A stretch of 64,000 bases of DNA from UBA2336 sp964404445. Lineage in GTDB: Bacteria; Bacteroidota; Bacteroidia; Cytophagales; Cyclobacteriaceae. Under the pieces are notes generated by a model, which had not been told where the DNA came from, did not search any database, and worked only from the letters and a program-made list of their open reading frames with translations. Positions 41,118 through 50,460 of this stretch are shown here, one piece after another. Position 1 is the first letter of the stretch. Every line of letters starts with the position of its first letter. The stretch covers positions 186,001-250,000 of the forward strand of contig CAYOJW010000003.1 of assembly GCA_964404445.1 (NCBI GenBank), given 5' to 3'. The position numbers were made by a program, and so were the translations under genes.

Positions 41118-42635
41118 TTAGGACTTGGGCACTGTACGCACCACCGGTTTCGAGCAATCGAAGGGTATGCGGTCGGGCGTTTTGTTTCCCGATGCGGCTT
41201 TTTTCTGTTGTTGCTTTTCGTAGTTGGTTAAAAAATCTTCGAGCCGCGCGGCCGGAAGTTTCTTGGCAATGATTTTTTTCTTTTCGTCCAGTACATAAAT
41301 GGTAGGCGTTGTTTCGGCATCGTACTGATCGCGGTACGGAACTTTTAAATACGTGCGCGGGCCGTTTACGGTAACCCATTTCATGTTCATGGTTTTAATG
41401 TAGTCGCGCATTTTAACCATACTGGTATCGCTGTTTACGGCAAATACTTCGAGGTTAAACCGGGCTTTGTTTTTCGTATAAAAGTCCACCAAAACAGGTG
41501 TTTCTTTTTTACAGCTTCCGCAATCGGGATCGTAGAAATACACGATAGTGTATTTGGTTTTGATGTCGTACATCGAGCGCGGTTGTAAATTCACGTCCTG
41601 CATCATCAGGTTAGGTGCGGTTTTGCCAATCAGGCTGCGGCAATAGCGGTCGGCCAAGTCTTTTAAATTCTTCCTGAATTTTTCGTTAGCCCAGTAATCC
41701 ATTTCGCCCGTAGCGTAATACTTATAATAGAGTTGTACGAGTACCTCATCCATGCCCATGAACTCGGGGTTTTCGTATTTACGGGTTAACGTCCAGATTA
41801 AAAATTTATACGTTTCGGGATTTTTCTTAGCCAGCGATACCATCTTGTCAACACCTACCATAATGCTGTCGGGGTGAGGCACATACAGTTTGTCGAGGTA
41901 TTCGTTTACTTTTTTGCTGTAAAGCGGCTGCGTTAACCGGATGAGGGCATCGTCACTTAAATCGAAATTATCGAAGAAGTGCTGGCGGTAGTAGCGTAAC
42001 TGAAAGGTAGAGTCGATCGTGCCATCGGCTTTTGTTGGCGGATCGGGTATGTGAACCGGCTGGCTTGTTTTAAACAACCGTGCCGACATCAGGGTAGGGT
42101 GTTGTTCGGAAATTTTCTGTTGATATGCATTTGCCTCATCACTTATTTTTTGATAGCCCTCGCGTGCCGCTTTCTTTTTGGCTTCATCGGTAATGGTGCT
42201 GTCTTGTAAAACTGCGATAAACGGCTCGGCTCTTTTCGAAAGCTCGGCATTGTGTGCGATGTTATCGAAAAACAGTTTGTTGTCTAAGTCGTTTTTAACA
42301 ATGATGTTCCGGTTTGGCTTGCGGAGTTCGGCCGTATCGGTTTCTAATGTAAAGTGCTGGTTAGGCCCCACAACCAAATCGAATATGCGGGTTTTGTTTA
42401 ACACCAAGAAATACATACCCTGGGGCATGGTTTCTTTACCCGAAAAGGTAAACTCGCCTTTGCTGTTTACTTTAGCCGTATCTTTAATATACGTGCTTTC
42501 GGCATAGAAGTAGGCTAAGTAAGCCGTGCTGTCTTTTAACCCGTTTATCTTAAAGTTGATGGCATAGCCCGGTTTGGTTTGAGCCGAAGCCTGCATAGCG
42601 ATGAGTACGATGGCGGGTAACAAAAATTTTTTCAT
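41118..42635 (-). CDS. Secreted TlpA/AhpC-type thioredoxin-fold protein with DUF4369 domain
   Basis: About 505 residues with a signal peptide (1-18, ending QASAQ). The N-terminal part (about 25-110) fits a DUF4369 beta domain. The middle (115-350) is helical. The C-terminal 130 residues form a thioredoxin fold with FYDPDCGSCKKETP, i.e. active site CGSC (about 394-397), with cis-Pro region DAETTPTIYVL. Such proteins act as periplasmic disulfide oxidoreductases. The ATG at 42635 begins the signal peptide. The role in the cell is not evident; nothing in the flanking genes explains it. Confidence 0.83.
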   Translation of the reverse strand: MKKFLLPAIVLIAMQASAQTKPGYAINFKINGLKDSTAYLAYFYAESTYIKDTAKVNSKGEFTFSGKETMPQGMYFLVLNKTRIFDLVVGPNQHFTLETDTAELRKPNRNIIVKNDLDNKLFFDNIAHNAELSKRAEPFIAVLQDSTITDEAKKKAAREGYQKISDEANAYQQKISEQHPTLMSARLFKTSQPVHIPDPPTKADGTIDSTFQLRYYRQHFFDNFDLSDDALIRLTQPLYSKKVNEYLDKLYVPHPDSIMVGVDKMVSLAKKNPETYKFLIWTLTRKYENPEFMGMDEVLVQLYYKYYATGEMDYWANEKFRKNLKDLADRYCRSLIGKTAPNLMMQDVNLQPRSMYDIKTKYTIVYFYDPDCGSCKKETPVLVDFYTKNKARFNLEVFAVNSDTSMVKMRDYIKTMNMKWVTVNGPRTYLKVPYRDQYDAETTPTIYVLDEKKKIIAKKLPAARLEDFLTNYEKQQQKKAASGNKTPDRIPFDCSKPVVRTVPKS

Positions 42636-42786
42636 GGTACAACTTCTTATCGGCAAAATAGATTTACAAAACGGCAATTAATAGGCCGGTTTTATTTTAA
42701 GTGACCGGCAGAGCGCAAATCTAAGTCCTAAATCATAAATTTCTTTAGTTTTGTGCGCCTTCCTTTAAGGCAGGCAAGCCAGGGTT

Positions 42787-43710
42787 ATGTCGTTAATTGT
42801 TAAAAATCTCTTAAAACAATACGGTTCGCAAAAAGCAGTGGATCATATTTCGTTTTCGGTAGGCGCTGGCGAGATCGTGGGTTTCTTAGGCCCCAACGGT
42901 GCAGGTAAGTCAACTACCATGAAAATTGCTACCGGTTATGTGCCGCCCACCGAAGGCGAAGTGCTGGTAGCCGGGTATAATGTTGTGCAGCAACCTTTAG
43001 CCGTGAAACAGGCTACCGGCTATTTGCCCGAGCATAACCCGCTTTACCTTGATATGTATGTACATGAATACCTCGGTTTTGCAGGTAAGTTGTACGGCAT
43101 TACGGGCAAGACGTTGAAAAACCGTGTAGGTGAGATGATCGAATTGTGTGGGCTGACTGTTGAGCAGAATAAAAAAATTGAAACCCTTTCAAAAGGATAC
43201 CGGCAGCGCGTGGGGCTGGCGCAGGCGTTGATCCACAATCCGCAGGTGTTGATTTTAGATGAACCCACAACCGGGCTTGACCCCAACCAGATATTGGAAA
43301 TTCGTGCGTTGATTAAAAACATCAGCCGGAATAAAACGGTTATTTTTTCTACCCACATCATGCAGGAGGTTTCGGCCTTGTGCGATCGCGTGATTGTAAT
43401 CAACAAAGGCCAGCTTGTAGCCGATGATTCACTGTCGAACCTGATGAAGCACCAAACACAAACTACTGCGTGGGTTGTTGAGTTTGAAGGCGTGGTGCGT
43501 GAAGATGTGTTGGCACAAATTCCGGGTGTTGAAAAAGTAGTGCTGTTGCACGACTCAACGTTCAGGATTATACCTGCGGCTGGTGCCGATGTTCGCCCCG
43601 AAATATTTCGCTTCGCTGCCGATCAAAAACTTTCGCTGTTAGGGTTGAAGCAGGAAGAAGGATCGTTGGAAAATATATTCAGACAACTTACCGCAAAACA
43701 GGAGGCATGA
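42787..43710 (+). CDS. gldA: GldA, ABC transporter ATP-binding protein
   Basis: A 307-residue ATPase with Walker A GPNGAGKST (about 37-45), signature LSKGYRQRVG (about 137-146, a less common form of LSGGQ), Walker B VLILDEPTTGLDP (about 157-169) and STHIMQE. The C-terminal 80 residues are the GldA-type extension. gldF and gldG follow with 4- and 7-base overlaps. In Flavobacterium johnsoniae GldA-F-G form an ABC transporter needed for gliding. A minus-7 element TAGTTTTG is found at 42746-42753, 33 bases before the start. Confidence 0.9.
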   Translation: MSLIVKNLLKQYGSQKAVDHISFSVGAGEIVGFLGPNGAGKSTTMKIATGYVPPTEGEVLVAGYNVVQQPLAVKQATGYLPEHNPLYLDMYVHEYLGFAGKLYGITGKTLKNRVGEMIELCGLTVEQNKKIETLSKGYRQRVGLAQALIHNPQVLILDEPTTGLDPNQILEIRALIKNISRNKTVIFSTHIMQEVSALCDRVIVINKGQLVADDSLSNLMKHQTQTTAWVVEFEGVVREDVLAQIPGVEKVVLLHDSTFRIIPAAGADVRPEIFRFAADQKLSLLGLKQEEGSLENIFRQLTAKQEA

Positions 43711-44435
43711 TCCGTGTACTAACGAAAGAGTTTAACAGCTTCCTCAACTCACTCATTGCTTATGTGGTGATCGGGGTATTTCTTACCGGCATGGGTTTGC
43801 TCGTATGGGTGTTTCCTGAAACTGCCGTACTGGATTACGGCTATGCCGACATGGACACACTGTTTTCGCTTGGGCCGTATGTCTTTATCTTTTTAATACC
43901 GGCCATTACCATGCGCAGCTTTGCCGAAGAAAAGAAAGCAGGCACGATGGAGCTGTTATTGACCAAACCGCTTACCGATTGGGATATTGTACTCGGAAAG
44001 TTTTTTGCCTGTTTCTTATTGGTGCTAGTAGCCTTGTTGCCTACGATCATCTATTATTTTTCGATTGTGGCGTTGGGTAATCCTGCCGGTAACATTGATA
44101 CTCCCGGGGTGATCGGTTCGTACATTGGTCTGGCTTTATTGGCCGGGGTGTTTTGTTCCGTAGGCATGGTAGCGTCTTCCATTACTTCAAATCAAATTGT
44201 GGCGTTTATTGTAGCGGCCTTTCTTTGTTTTATGGTGTTTACCGGTTTCGAGTCGGTTGCTTCGTTAAATATCTGGTCGGGCAATGTATTGTTGGTGAAG
44301 CAACTCGGTATTTTGTATCATTACGAGGCGCTGAGCAAAGGGCTGATCGACAGTCGTGATGTACTTTATTTTGTCAGTGTTTGTGTGCTGATGTTGTTGA
44401 TTTCAAAAACCATTTTAAGCGCACGATCATGGTAA
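43707..44435 (+). CDS. gldF: GldF, ABC transporter permease
   Basis: A 242-residue inner-membrane permease with six helices and the ABC-2 pattern; the AEEKKAGTMELLLTKPLTDWDIVLGKF segment is typical of GldF/NosY-type permeases. It overlaps gldA by 4 bases (ATGA) and gldG by 7. Together with GldA it likely exports a component for gliding or cell-surface maturation. The exact substrate is unknown in any species. Confidence 0.9.
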   Translation: MIRVLTKEFNSFLNSLIAYVVIGVFLTGMGLLVWVFPETAVLDYGYADMDTLFSLGPYVFIFLIPAITMRSFAEEKKAGTMELLLTKPLTDWDIVLGKFFACFLLVLVALLPTIIYYFSIVALGNPAGNIDTPGVIGSYIGLALLAGVFCSVGMVASSITSNQIVAFIVAAFLCFMVFTGFESVASLNIWSGNVLLVKQLGILYHYEALSKGLIDSRDVLYFVSVCVLMLLISKTILSARSW

Positions 44436-46114
44436 AACTCAACAGCAAACGAACAGGCGATTTGTTACTGTTAGCCAACGGGCTGGTATTGCTGGTACTG
44501 ATAAACGTGCTGGCTCCACAATATTTTTTTCGGATAGACTTAACCGAAGAAAAACGGTTCTCTATTAAAGAGCCTACCAAACAAATGCTTCGTGCCTTAG
44601 ACGATAAGGTATATGTAGAAGTTTACTTGGATGGTGAGCTTAACGCCAGTTTCCGCAGACTGCAAAAATCGATCAGCGAAACGCTCGAAGAGTTCAGGAT
44701 ATACTCGAATGATAACGTACAGTTTGTATTCACCAACCCGTCAACGGCTATGAGCCAGAAGGCGCGTAACGAGTTTATGCAAGACCTCATGCAGAAAGGT
44801 ATCGTGCCAACCAATGTAGTCGATCCGAAAGACGGACAGATTACGGAGAAAATAATTTTCCCGGGTGCGCTTATATCGTATGGAGGATTTGAAGCCGGAG
44901 TTAACCTGTTGAAAGGCAATAAAGCGTTAACATCCGAAGAACAGATCAACCAGTCGGTCGAAGGCATTGAATATGAATTGGCCAACGCTATTAACAATCT
45001 CACGAATGTTGATCGTAAACGCATCGGGTTTACCGTGGGGCATGGTGAGTTGGATAGTTTGCAGATCGCCAGCCTGAACAGTGCCCTGTTGGAATCGTAT
45101 CAGGTTGTGAAAGTTGACCTGTCAAAGAAAAAAACACTCGACCGCTACGATGCACTGATCGTTGCCAAACCAGTGCGCGAGTTTTCCGCTTCGGATAAGT
45201 ATAAGCTCGATCAGTACATCATGCACGGAGGTAAGGTGCTGTTTTTGTTAGATAAGCTCGAAGCCACGATGGACAGCGCCTCGCGCGAAAACTATTTTGC
45301 TTTTCCGTACAATACCGGTCTTGACGATCAGCTTTTTAAATACGGTATTCGTTTAAACCTCGATCTGGTGCAAGACAGGCAGGCGGGTCAATATCCTATC
45401 GTTACGGGCGAAGTGGATGGCAAAGCGCAAATGCAGTTGATCGACTGGCCGTTCTTCCCACTCATTAACCGGTATGCCGATCATCCTATAACCCGAAATT
45501 TAGATGCAGTTGTAACACGTTTTATTAGCACACTTGATACGGTAAAAGCCGAAGGCATTACCAAAACACCATTGTTGTTTACATCGCAATACACACGCAA
45601 ATTAGCTGCGCCCGTTCCGGTAAGCGTAAATGATATTCGTAAGAACCTGAAAGCCGAAGATTTTACATTGCGTTACCTGCCCGTAGGTTATTTGCTGGAA
45701 GGTGAATTTACATCGGTGTTTAAAAACCGTTTTTTACCGGATGATGTCGATCAGTCGGGCTTTAAGGAAAAAGGTATTCCTTCAAAAATAATTGTATTGG
45801 CCGATGGCGATTTAGCCCGCAACGATGTAAACCCGCGTACAGGTCAGGCGCAACAATTAGGGTACGATCCGTTTTCACGTTATACCTTTGCCAATCAGGA
45901 GTTGCTGGTAAATGCGATTAATTACCTGGTTAATGGCGATGGCCTGATTGCTGCCCGCAATAAAGAAGTTAAAATCCGTCCGTTGAACAAAGAAAAGGTA
46001 CGAACAGAACGCACCTACTGGCAGGTTATGAACCTTGTGTTGCCGTTAGTGTTGCTGGTAGTGTATGGCCTTGTTCGTTCGGTACTCAGAAAACGTAAAT
46101 ACGCAGCATTCTAA
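44429..46114 (+). CDS. gldG: GldG, gliding-associated ABC-2 type membrane protein
   Basis: A 561-residue protein: one N-terminal helix (about 12-35), a large periplasmic domain (about 40-525) of the ABC-type uncharacterised transport family, and a C-terminal helix (about 530-550). The pattern RIDLTEEKRFSIKEPTKQMLRAL at the N-terminus is a GldG signature. The start at 44429 overlaps gldF by 7 bases; the longer upstream start would extend the overlap. The stop overlaps the next gene by 1 base (TAATG). Function is tied to GldA and GldF. Confidence 0.9.
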   Translation: MVKLNSKRTGDLLLLANGLVLLVLINVLAPQYFFRIDLTEEKRFSIKEPTKQMLRALDDKVYVEVYLDGELNASFRRLQKSISETLEEFRIYSNDNVQFVFTNPSTAMSQKARNEFMQDLMQKGIVPTNVVDPKDGQITEKIIFPGALISYGGFEAGVNLLKGNKALTSEEQINQSVEGIEYELANAINNLTNVDRKRIGFTVGHGELDSLQIASLNSALLESYQVVKVDLSKKKTLDRYDALIVAKPVREFSASDKYKLDQYIMHGGKVLFLLDKLEATMDSASRENYFAFPYNTGLDDQLFKYGIRLNLDLVQDRQAGQYPIVTGEVDGKAQMQLIDWPFFPLINRYADHPITRNLDAVVTRFISTLDTVKAEGITKTPLLFTSQYTRKLAAPVPVSVNDIRKNLKAEDFTLRYLPVGYLLEGEFTSVFKNRFLPDDVDQSGFKEKGIPSKIIVLADGDLARNDVNPRTGQAQQLGYDPFSRYTFANQELLVNAINYLVNGDGLIAARNKEVKIRPLNKEKVRTERTYWQVMNLVLPLVLLVVYGLVRSVLRKRKYAAF

Positions 46115-47049
46115 TGCAGGAAAAAAAGAATCTATGGTTACTTATTTCGTTGTGTGTACTCACCGTGCTCACTGCCGTAGCCGTGTATTGGGTTAACCGG
46201 TCGCGTTATGTGCAAGTCGATCAGCACATTTTTCAGGTTGCCGATTTAAAAGCCATCGATCAGGTTATCCTGCAAAAGCAACAGCATAAAACCTTACTTA
46301 CGTTTGACGGCACACGCTGGCGCGTAAACGGAACAACAGCCGACCGGGGAATGGTGGATGTATTGTTCGCAACACTGCAACAGGCGCAACCCAAACGCCA
46401 GGTATCGGGTAAAATTGCCGACACATTAAATGTGGAGTTGAAAGCAACGGGTGTTCAGGTAACGCTGGTATCGCAGGGCAAAACCGAACTGACCTTTACG
46501 GCAGGAGGCAATGCATCGAAAACGCAGGCATACTTCGCAAAAGACGATGCTGTTTATGTTATGGTGATACCGGGTTACCGGGTATATACCTCCGGGATTT
46601 TTGAGTTGGACGAAACAGGCTGGAAAGATAAGTATGTATTTCACCTCAACTGGCGAAATTTTCAAAGCCTGAAATTCACCGGAAACGAAAATCCGTCCAA
46701 CGATTTTGAAATCGATATGGGTAAAACTTATTTCGAGGTGAAGGGCATTGCCAACGTGGACACCACCCGGCTGAACGATTTTGTGGATGCGGTATCGTTA
46801 CTTACCGTTGACCAATACCTGACCGACACGGAGGCGCTCGCGTACGATAGTATTATCCGTATTACACAAGGTATTGATATACAGGTAGGTGATATTGGCG
46901 GAAAGACCTATTCGTTAACAGTATATCCGCAACCGGGTAAAAAACAGGTATTGGGTCTGATTGATGGTCAGCAGGCAGCTTTGTTCGATTCGCGCAAGCT
47001 CGTGCCTGTTTTAAAGAATAAGAACTGGTTTGCCCGGCAGGCACACTGA
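46114..47049 (+). CDS. DUF4340 domain protein coupled to gldG
   Basis: A 311-residue protein with an N-terminal anchor helix (about 7-26) and a periplasmic DUF4340 domain (beta-rich, with the WRVNGTTADRGMVDVLFATLQ and VKVTLVSQGK-type strands). It is encoded with a one-base overlap after gldG (TAATG), so it is translated with the gld proteins. DUF4340 genes accompany GldG-like genes in many genomes, which suggests a partner of the ABC transporter. No catalytic residues are visible. Confidence 0.8.
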   Translation: MQEKKNLWLLISLCVLTVLTAVAVYWVNRSRYVQVDQHIFQVADLKAIDQVILQKQQHKTLLTFDGTRWRVNGTTADRGMVDVLFATLQQAQPKRQVSGKIADTLNVELKATGVQVTLVSQGKTELTFTAGGNASKTQAYFAKDDAVYVMVIPGYRVYTSGIFELDETGWKDKYVFHLNWRNFQSLKFTGNENPSNDFEIDMGKTYFEVKGIANVDTTRLNDFVDAVSLLTVDQYLTDTEALAYDSIIRITQGIDIQVGDIGGKTYSLTVYPQPGKKQVLGLIDGQQAALFDSRKLVPVLKNKNWFARQAH

Positions 47050-47136
47050 AAATACCTGCCACCGGGGGCTTCCGTTTCCAATATCCCTTTTTCTTTATAC
47101 CTTTACCGTGCTTAAAATCAAACCACATTTAATAGA

Positions 47137-48261
47137 ATGAAGTTTATCGTAAATTCTGCTTATTTACTCAAGCAACTCTCCAATATAAACGGAGTAATTA
47201 CCACAAACCCTGTTGTACCTATTCTCGAAAACTTCCTGTTTGAGTTGGAAAAGGGCAGCCTTACGGTAACGGCCTCTGACCTGCAAACGTCTATGATTAC
47301 GGAGTTGAATGTAGAGTCGAAAGAGAAAGGCAATATTGCCGTACCGGCCCGTATCCTGCTTGATACCCTTAAAAATTTACCCGAACAGCCTGTTACGTTT
47401 TCGATTGACGAATCAACGTATAGTATCGAAATCATTTCGGACAACGGACGGTATAAGTTGTCGGGTGAAAACGCAACCGACTTCCCGAAAGTACCGAATG
47501 TATCGAACGACTTTACTGCCGAAATTTCAACCGAAGTATTGGCGCGTGCAGTAAACAATACCATTTTCGCTACCAGCAACGATGAGCTGCGTCCGGCTAT
47601 GACGGGTGTTTATGTAAACCTCGGTGAAAAAAATACCACGTTTGTAGCCACAGATGGCCACCGGTTGGTGCGTTACCGCAGAACCGATGTGAAATCCGAT
47701 AACGGAAGCTCCATCATTATTCCGCGCAAGGCATTAAACTTATTAAAAGCTACGTTGCCTGCCGAGAACACACCGGTAAACATCGACTTTAACTTATCGA
47801 ACGCCTTTTTCAAATTTGGTAACATCCGTATGATATGCCGTTTGATCGATGAGCGTTTCCCGGATTATGAGAACGTAATCCCTACCCAAAACCCCATTAA
47901 GATGATCATTGGCCGGGGCGAGTTGCTGGGTGCGCTTAAACGTATTTCTATTTACGCGAACAAAACAACCCACCAGGTACGGTTGAAGATTACCGGCAGC
48001 GAATTACTGATTTCGGCCGAAGACCTTGATTTCTCGAACGAGGCAAACGAACGCCTGTCGTGCGAGCACGAAGGTGAGGACATCGAAATCGGGTTCAATG
48101 CGAAGTTCTTAGTAGAAATGTTGGGCAACCTCGACAGCGATCAGGTAAAGCTGTCGATGTCGGCAGCCAATAAAGCCGGTGTGCTTACGCCAGCCGATAA
48201 AGATAAAAATGAAGATATACTGATGCTGGTTATGCCGGTAATGTTGAATCAGTACGTTTAA
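47137..48261 (+). CDS. dnaN: DNA polymerase III beta sliding clamp
   Basis: A 374-residue protein in three similar domains. N-terminus KFIVNSAYLLKQLSNINGVI, domain 2 beginning around residue 130 and the C-terminal LMVMPVMLNQYV tail (like PMR(L) tails of other clamps) are typical. It encircles DNA and tethers the polymerase. No dnaA or recF is next to it, so this is the Bacteroidota-style separate position. A perfect 16-bp stem terminator follows. Confidence 0.96.
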   Translation: MKFIVNSAYLLKQLSNINGVITTNPVVPILENFLFELEKGSLTVTASDLQTSMITELNVESKEKGNIAVPARILLDTLKNLPEQPVTFSIDESTYSIEIISDNGRYKLSGENATDFPKVPNVSNDFTAEISTEVLARAVNNTIFATSNDELRPAMTGVYVNLGEKNTTFVATDGHRLVRYRRTDVKSDNGSSIIIPRKALNLLKATLPAENTPVNIDFNLSNAFFKFGNIRMICRLIDERFPDYENVIPTQNPIKMIIGRGELLGALKRISIYANKTTHQVRLKITGSELLISAEDLDFSNEANERLSCEHEGEDIEIGFNAKFLVEMLGNLDSDQVKLSMSAANKAGVLTPADKDKNEDILMLVMPVMLNQYV

Positions 48262-48264
48262 TCG

Positions 48265-48303
48265 GTTGCCAGTTACCGGTATAACCGGTAACTGGCAACT
48301 TTT
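48265..48303. terminator. Bidirectional terminator between dnaN and the phosphodiesterase gene
   Basis: GTTGCCAGTTACCGGT / ACCGGTAACTGGCAAC, a perfect 16-bp stem with a 3-base loop, followed by TTTT. It ends dnaN, and it overlaps the stop of the gene on the opposite strand. Confidence 0.92.
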
Positions 48304-48802
48304 ACAACGCCCCTCGCTTCCCCAATTCAATCACTTCCATATTTTTGATTTCACGTCCGGTAATTTCAAAACGGATTAATGTTTTGATGGCGTGAAAGCC
48401 GTGATTACCTGCCGCTCCCGGGTTGATGTATAACATATTGTTAAGGTTGCTATCGCGTTTAACACGCAAAATGTGTGAGTGCCCGCAGATAAAAATATCG
48501 GGTGTCTTTTCCCGCAATATTTTTTTTATCCTCGGGTTGTAGTTTGGCGGTGCCCCGCCTATGTGGCTCATCAATATGGTAAGTTCTTCACAGGTAAACT
48601 GGTTGTCTTCGGGTAGTTGGTGCCGCAACGCCTGGCTGTCGATGTTTCCATAAACCGCCCGTACTGGTTTAAAGGCTTCTAATTTTTCGAGTACATGATC
48701 ACCCAGGTCACCGGCATGCCATACCTCATCGCAGGTATTGAAATAGCCGAATACTTTTTCGTCTAAGTAACCGTGGGTGTCCGATAGTAAACCAATTTTC
48801 AT
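48302..48802 (-). CDS. YfcE-type metallophosphodiesterase
   Basis: A 166-residue enzyme of the calcineurin-like fold. Metal ligands: DTH in LLSDTHGYLDE, GDLGDH, GNIDSQ, HIGG and the C-terminal CGHSHILRVKRD. This matches the YfcE/MJ0936 group, which hydrolyses phosphodiesters. The ATG at 48802 precedes KIGLLSDTHG, as in homologues. Substrate is unknown. Confidence 0.92.
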   Translation of the reverse strand: MKIGLLSDTHGYLDEKVFGYFNTCDEVWHAGDLGDHVLEKLEAFKPVRAVYGNIDSQALRHQLPEDNQFTCEELTILMSHIGGAPPNYNPRIKKILREKTPDIFICGHSHILRVKRDSNLNNMLYINPGAAGNHGFHAIKTLIRFEITGREIKNMEVIELGKRGAL

Positions 48803-49001
48803 ACGGTAAAAATACATACAAAGCCGGTGTTTGGGTATTGATCATTTTGATAAATAACATACACGATTATTACCTCAGGCCCCTGGTAATCGTCATATAT
48901 CGTTACATTTAACACTCAAGCGATTGATGCACCGATTTGTCGTACACCGGTTTACGATGGCGGGGCAGGTATATATATTTAAACATTAATATCGAATACC
49001 T

Positions 49002-49595
49002 ATGAGATACATATTGTTACTTGTTTGTTTGGTTGCTTTAGCGGAGGTTTCATTTGCCGAAAACACCCAGCCGGGCGAAACGCGAACGCTGCGGCAGCAA
49101 TATGCCGAATTGAAAAGCAAACAGGAGGTTATCAACGGTTTCCGTATGGTGAAGCTGTATGAAATGGATCAGTTATGGCGAATTGTGGAAGACTCGCTTC
49201 AGGCAAAACATAACGCTGTTCGTGAAGGGCTGGCACGTGTGGAAAATCAGGCAACTGAAATAAAATCTTTAAAGAGCCTTGTACGCAAAACCGAGGGTGA
49301 AAAACAAACGCTGGTATCGGGTGTTGACAACATTACGGTGATGGGCAAGCCGTATTCAAAAGCCGGATTTGTTACATCGATGGTTGTGTTGATCGCTGCA
49401 TTAACCGTGCTGGTTGTGGTGCTGTTTGTATGGGGAAAAGCCACCTTTAAAAATACCCGTGAATGTAAACGCCAACATGAAGATTTGTATAAAGAGTTTG
49501 AAGCGTATAAACATAATGCAGTAGAAAAAAGCATTAAACTCTCACGCGAACTGCAAAGCCTGAAAAACCGCATGGCTGAGTTGAAAATTGCCTGA
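49002..49595 (+). CDS. Membrane protein with coiled coils on both sides of a single helix
   Basis: A 197-residue protein: signal-like helix (1-19), a coiled coil (about 25-105) in the periplasm, a second membrane helix (about 125-150, LIAALTVLVVVLFVWG), and a cytoplasmic coiled coil (about 155-195). This family is common in Bacteroidota and is sometimes mislabelled as a tRNA methyltransferase; no such domain is present. The function is unknown. It is a single-gene unit about 200 bases from its divergent neighbour. Confidence 0.75.
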   Translation: MRYILLLVCLVALAEVSFAENTQPGETRTLRQQYAELKSKQEVINGFRMVKLYEMDQLWRIVEDSLQAKHNAVREGLARVENQATEIKSLKSLVRKTEGEKQTLVSGVDNITVMGKPYSKAGFVTSMVVLIAALTVLVVVLFVWGKATFKNTRECKRQHEDLYKEFEAYKHNAVEKSIKLSRELQSLKNRMAELKIA

Positions 49596-49665
49596 TTGTT
49601 GTATGGCGAAGCTATGTGCTTCTTTATGCAGGCCACCCGATCATCGATGATGTGGTGATTAAGAT

Positions 49666-50355
49666 TTAAGGATTGGTTTGGTTAAGCGCACTTTGTATAG
49701 CTTCGTTAATAAGTCGTACGCCTCCTCGGCCAATACCAGAACTATAAAAATGATAACGCCCTTGTTTATCAATTACCTGATTGGTTGGAAATGAACCGAT
49801 CCTGACCTTATCGGCTAATTCATCCTCTAAAATAACCACAGGATAGGGAAGGGGTTTCTTTTCAAGAAAACGTTTTGTTTTTCCTAAACTACTTCTCGAA
49901 AACGATAGGAAAACAACATCAGGATGGTTTTTGTATTTTTCGTAAACCTGAATCAATTCAGGAGTTTCAATTTCGCAAGGCGGGCACCCCACGAACCAAT
50001 AATTAACCACAATTACTTTACCTGATAAAGTAGATGAGTTAAACTCTTTTCCGGTAATATCCTTTACGGCAAACGGAACGATTGGCTGATTAATTTTTTC
50101 CTTCTTAACTGTTTTCTCACGTGTAAGGTTGGTTAAACTGTCATATTCATGTTTAGTTGTTGGGATATACTTAACGACTCTGATTTTGGTATCACCTTCA
50201 TCCAATTTGCTTCTATAACGACCCATATTTAAAATAGCGAGATAGTCAATTAACCCGATCGTATTTCCTACCGTATCTTGGTAAATAACTTTTTTCTTTT
50301 GTGCCGAAACAGGAATACTTACGATTATGGCAACTAAAATCAGAAGATAACGCAT
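49666..50355 (-). CDS. Secreted TlpA-like thioredoxin protein
   Basis: About 229 residues with a signal peptide (1-17, VSIPVSAQ). The C-terminal half (about 95-229) is a TlpA-type thioredoxin fold with the active site CPPC in YWFVGCPPCEIETP and the cis-Pro region RIGSFPTNQV. The middle (30-90) is a soluble linker. It probably reduces or repairs disulfides in the periplasm. The start at 50355 begins the signal peptide. No partner gene is adjacent. Confidence 0.88.
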   Translation of the reverse strand: MRYLLILVAIIVSIPVSAQKKKVIYQDTVGNTIGLIDYLAILNMGRYRSKLDEGDTKIRVVKYIPTTKHEYDSLTNLTREKTVKKEKINQPIVPFAVKDITGKEFNSSTLSGKVIVVNYWFVGCPPCEIETPELIQVYEKYKNHPDVVFLSFSRSSLGKTKRFLEKKPLPYPVVILEDELADKVRIGSFPTNQVIDKQGRYHFYSSGIGRGGVRLINEAIQSALNQTNP

Positions 50356-50460
50356 ATGACTACGATTGGTTATTCTAAAAGTACACCGGCCATTTTGTAA
50401 TTGCAAGTCCCTAATCCCTAAGTCCTAACACCTAAAGTCCTAATTTATTATCTTTCCGCT

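Noticed and set aside
44623..45024. Antisense frame inside gldG
   Set aside because: gldG has clear family motifs in the opposite frame; the frame has no start signal or domain.
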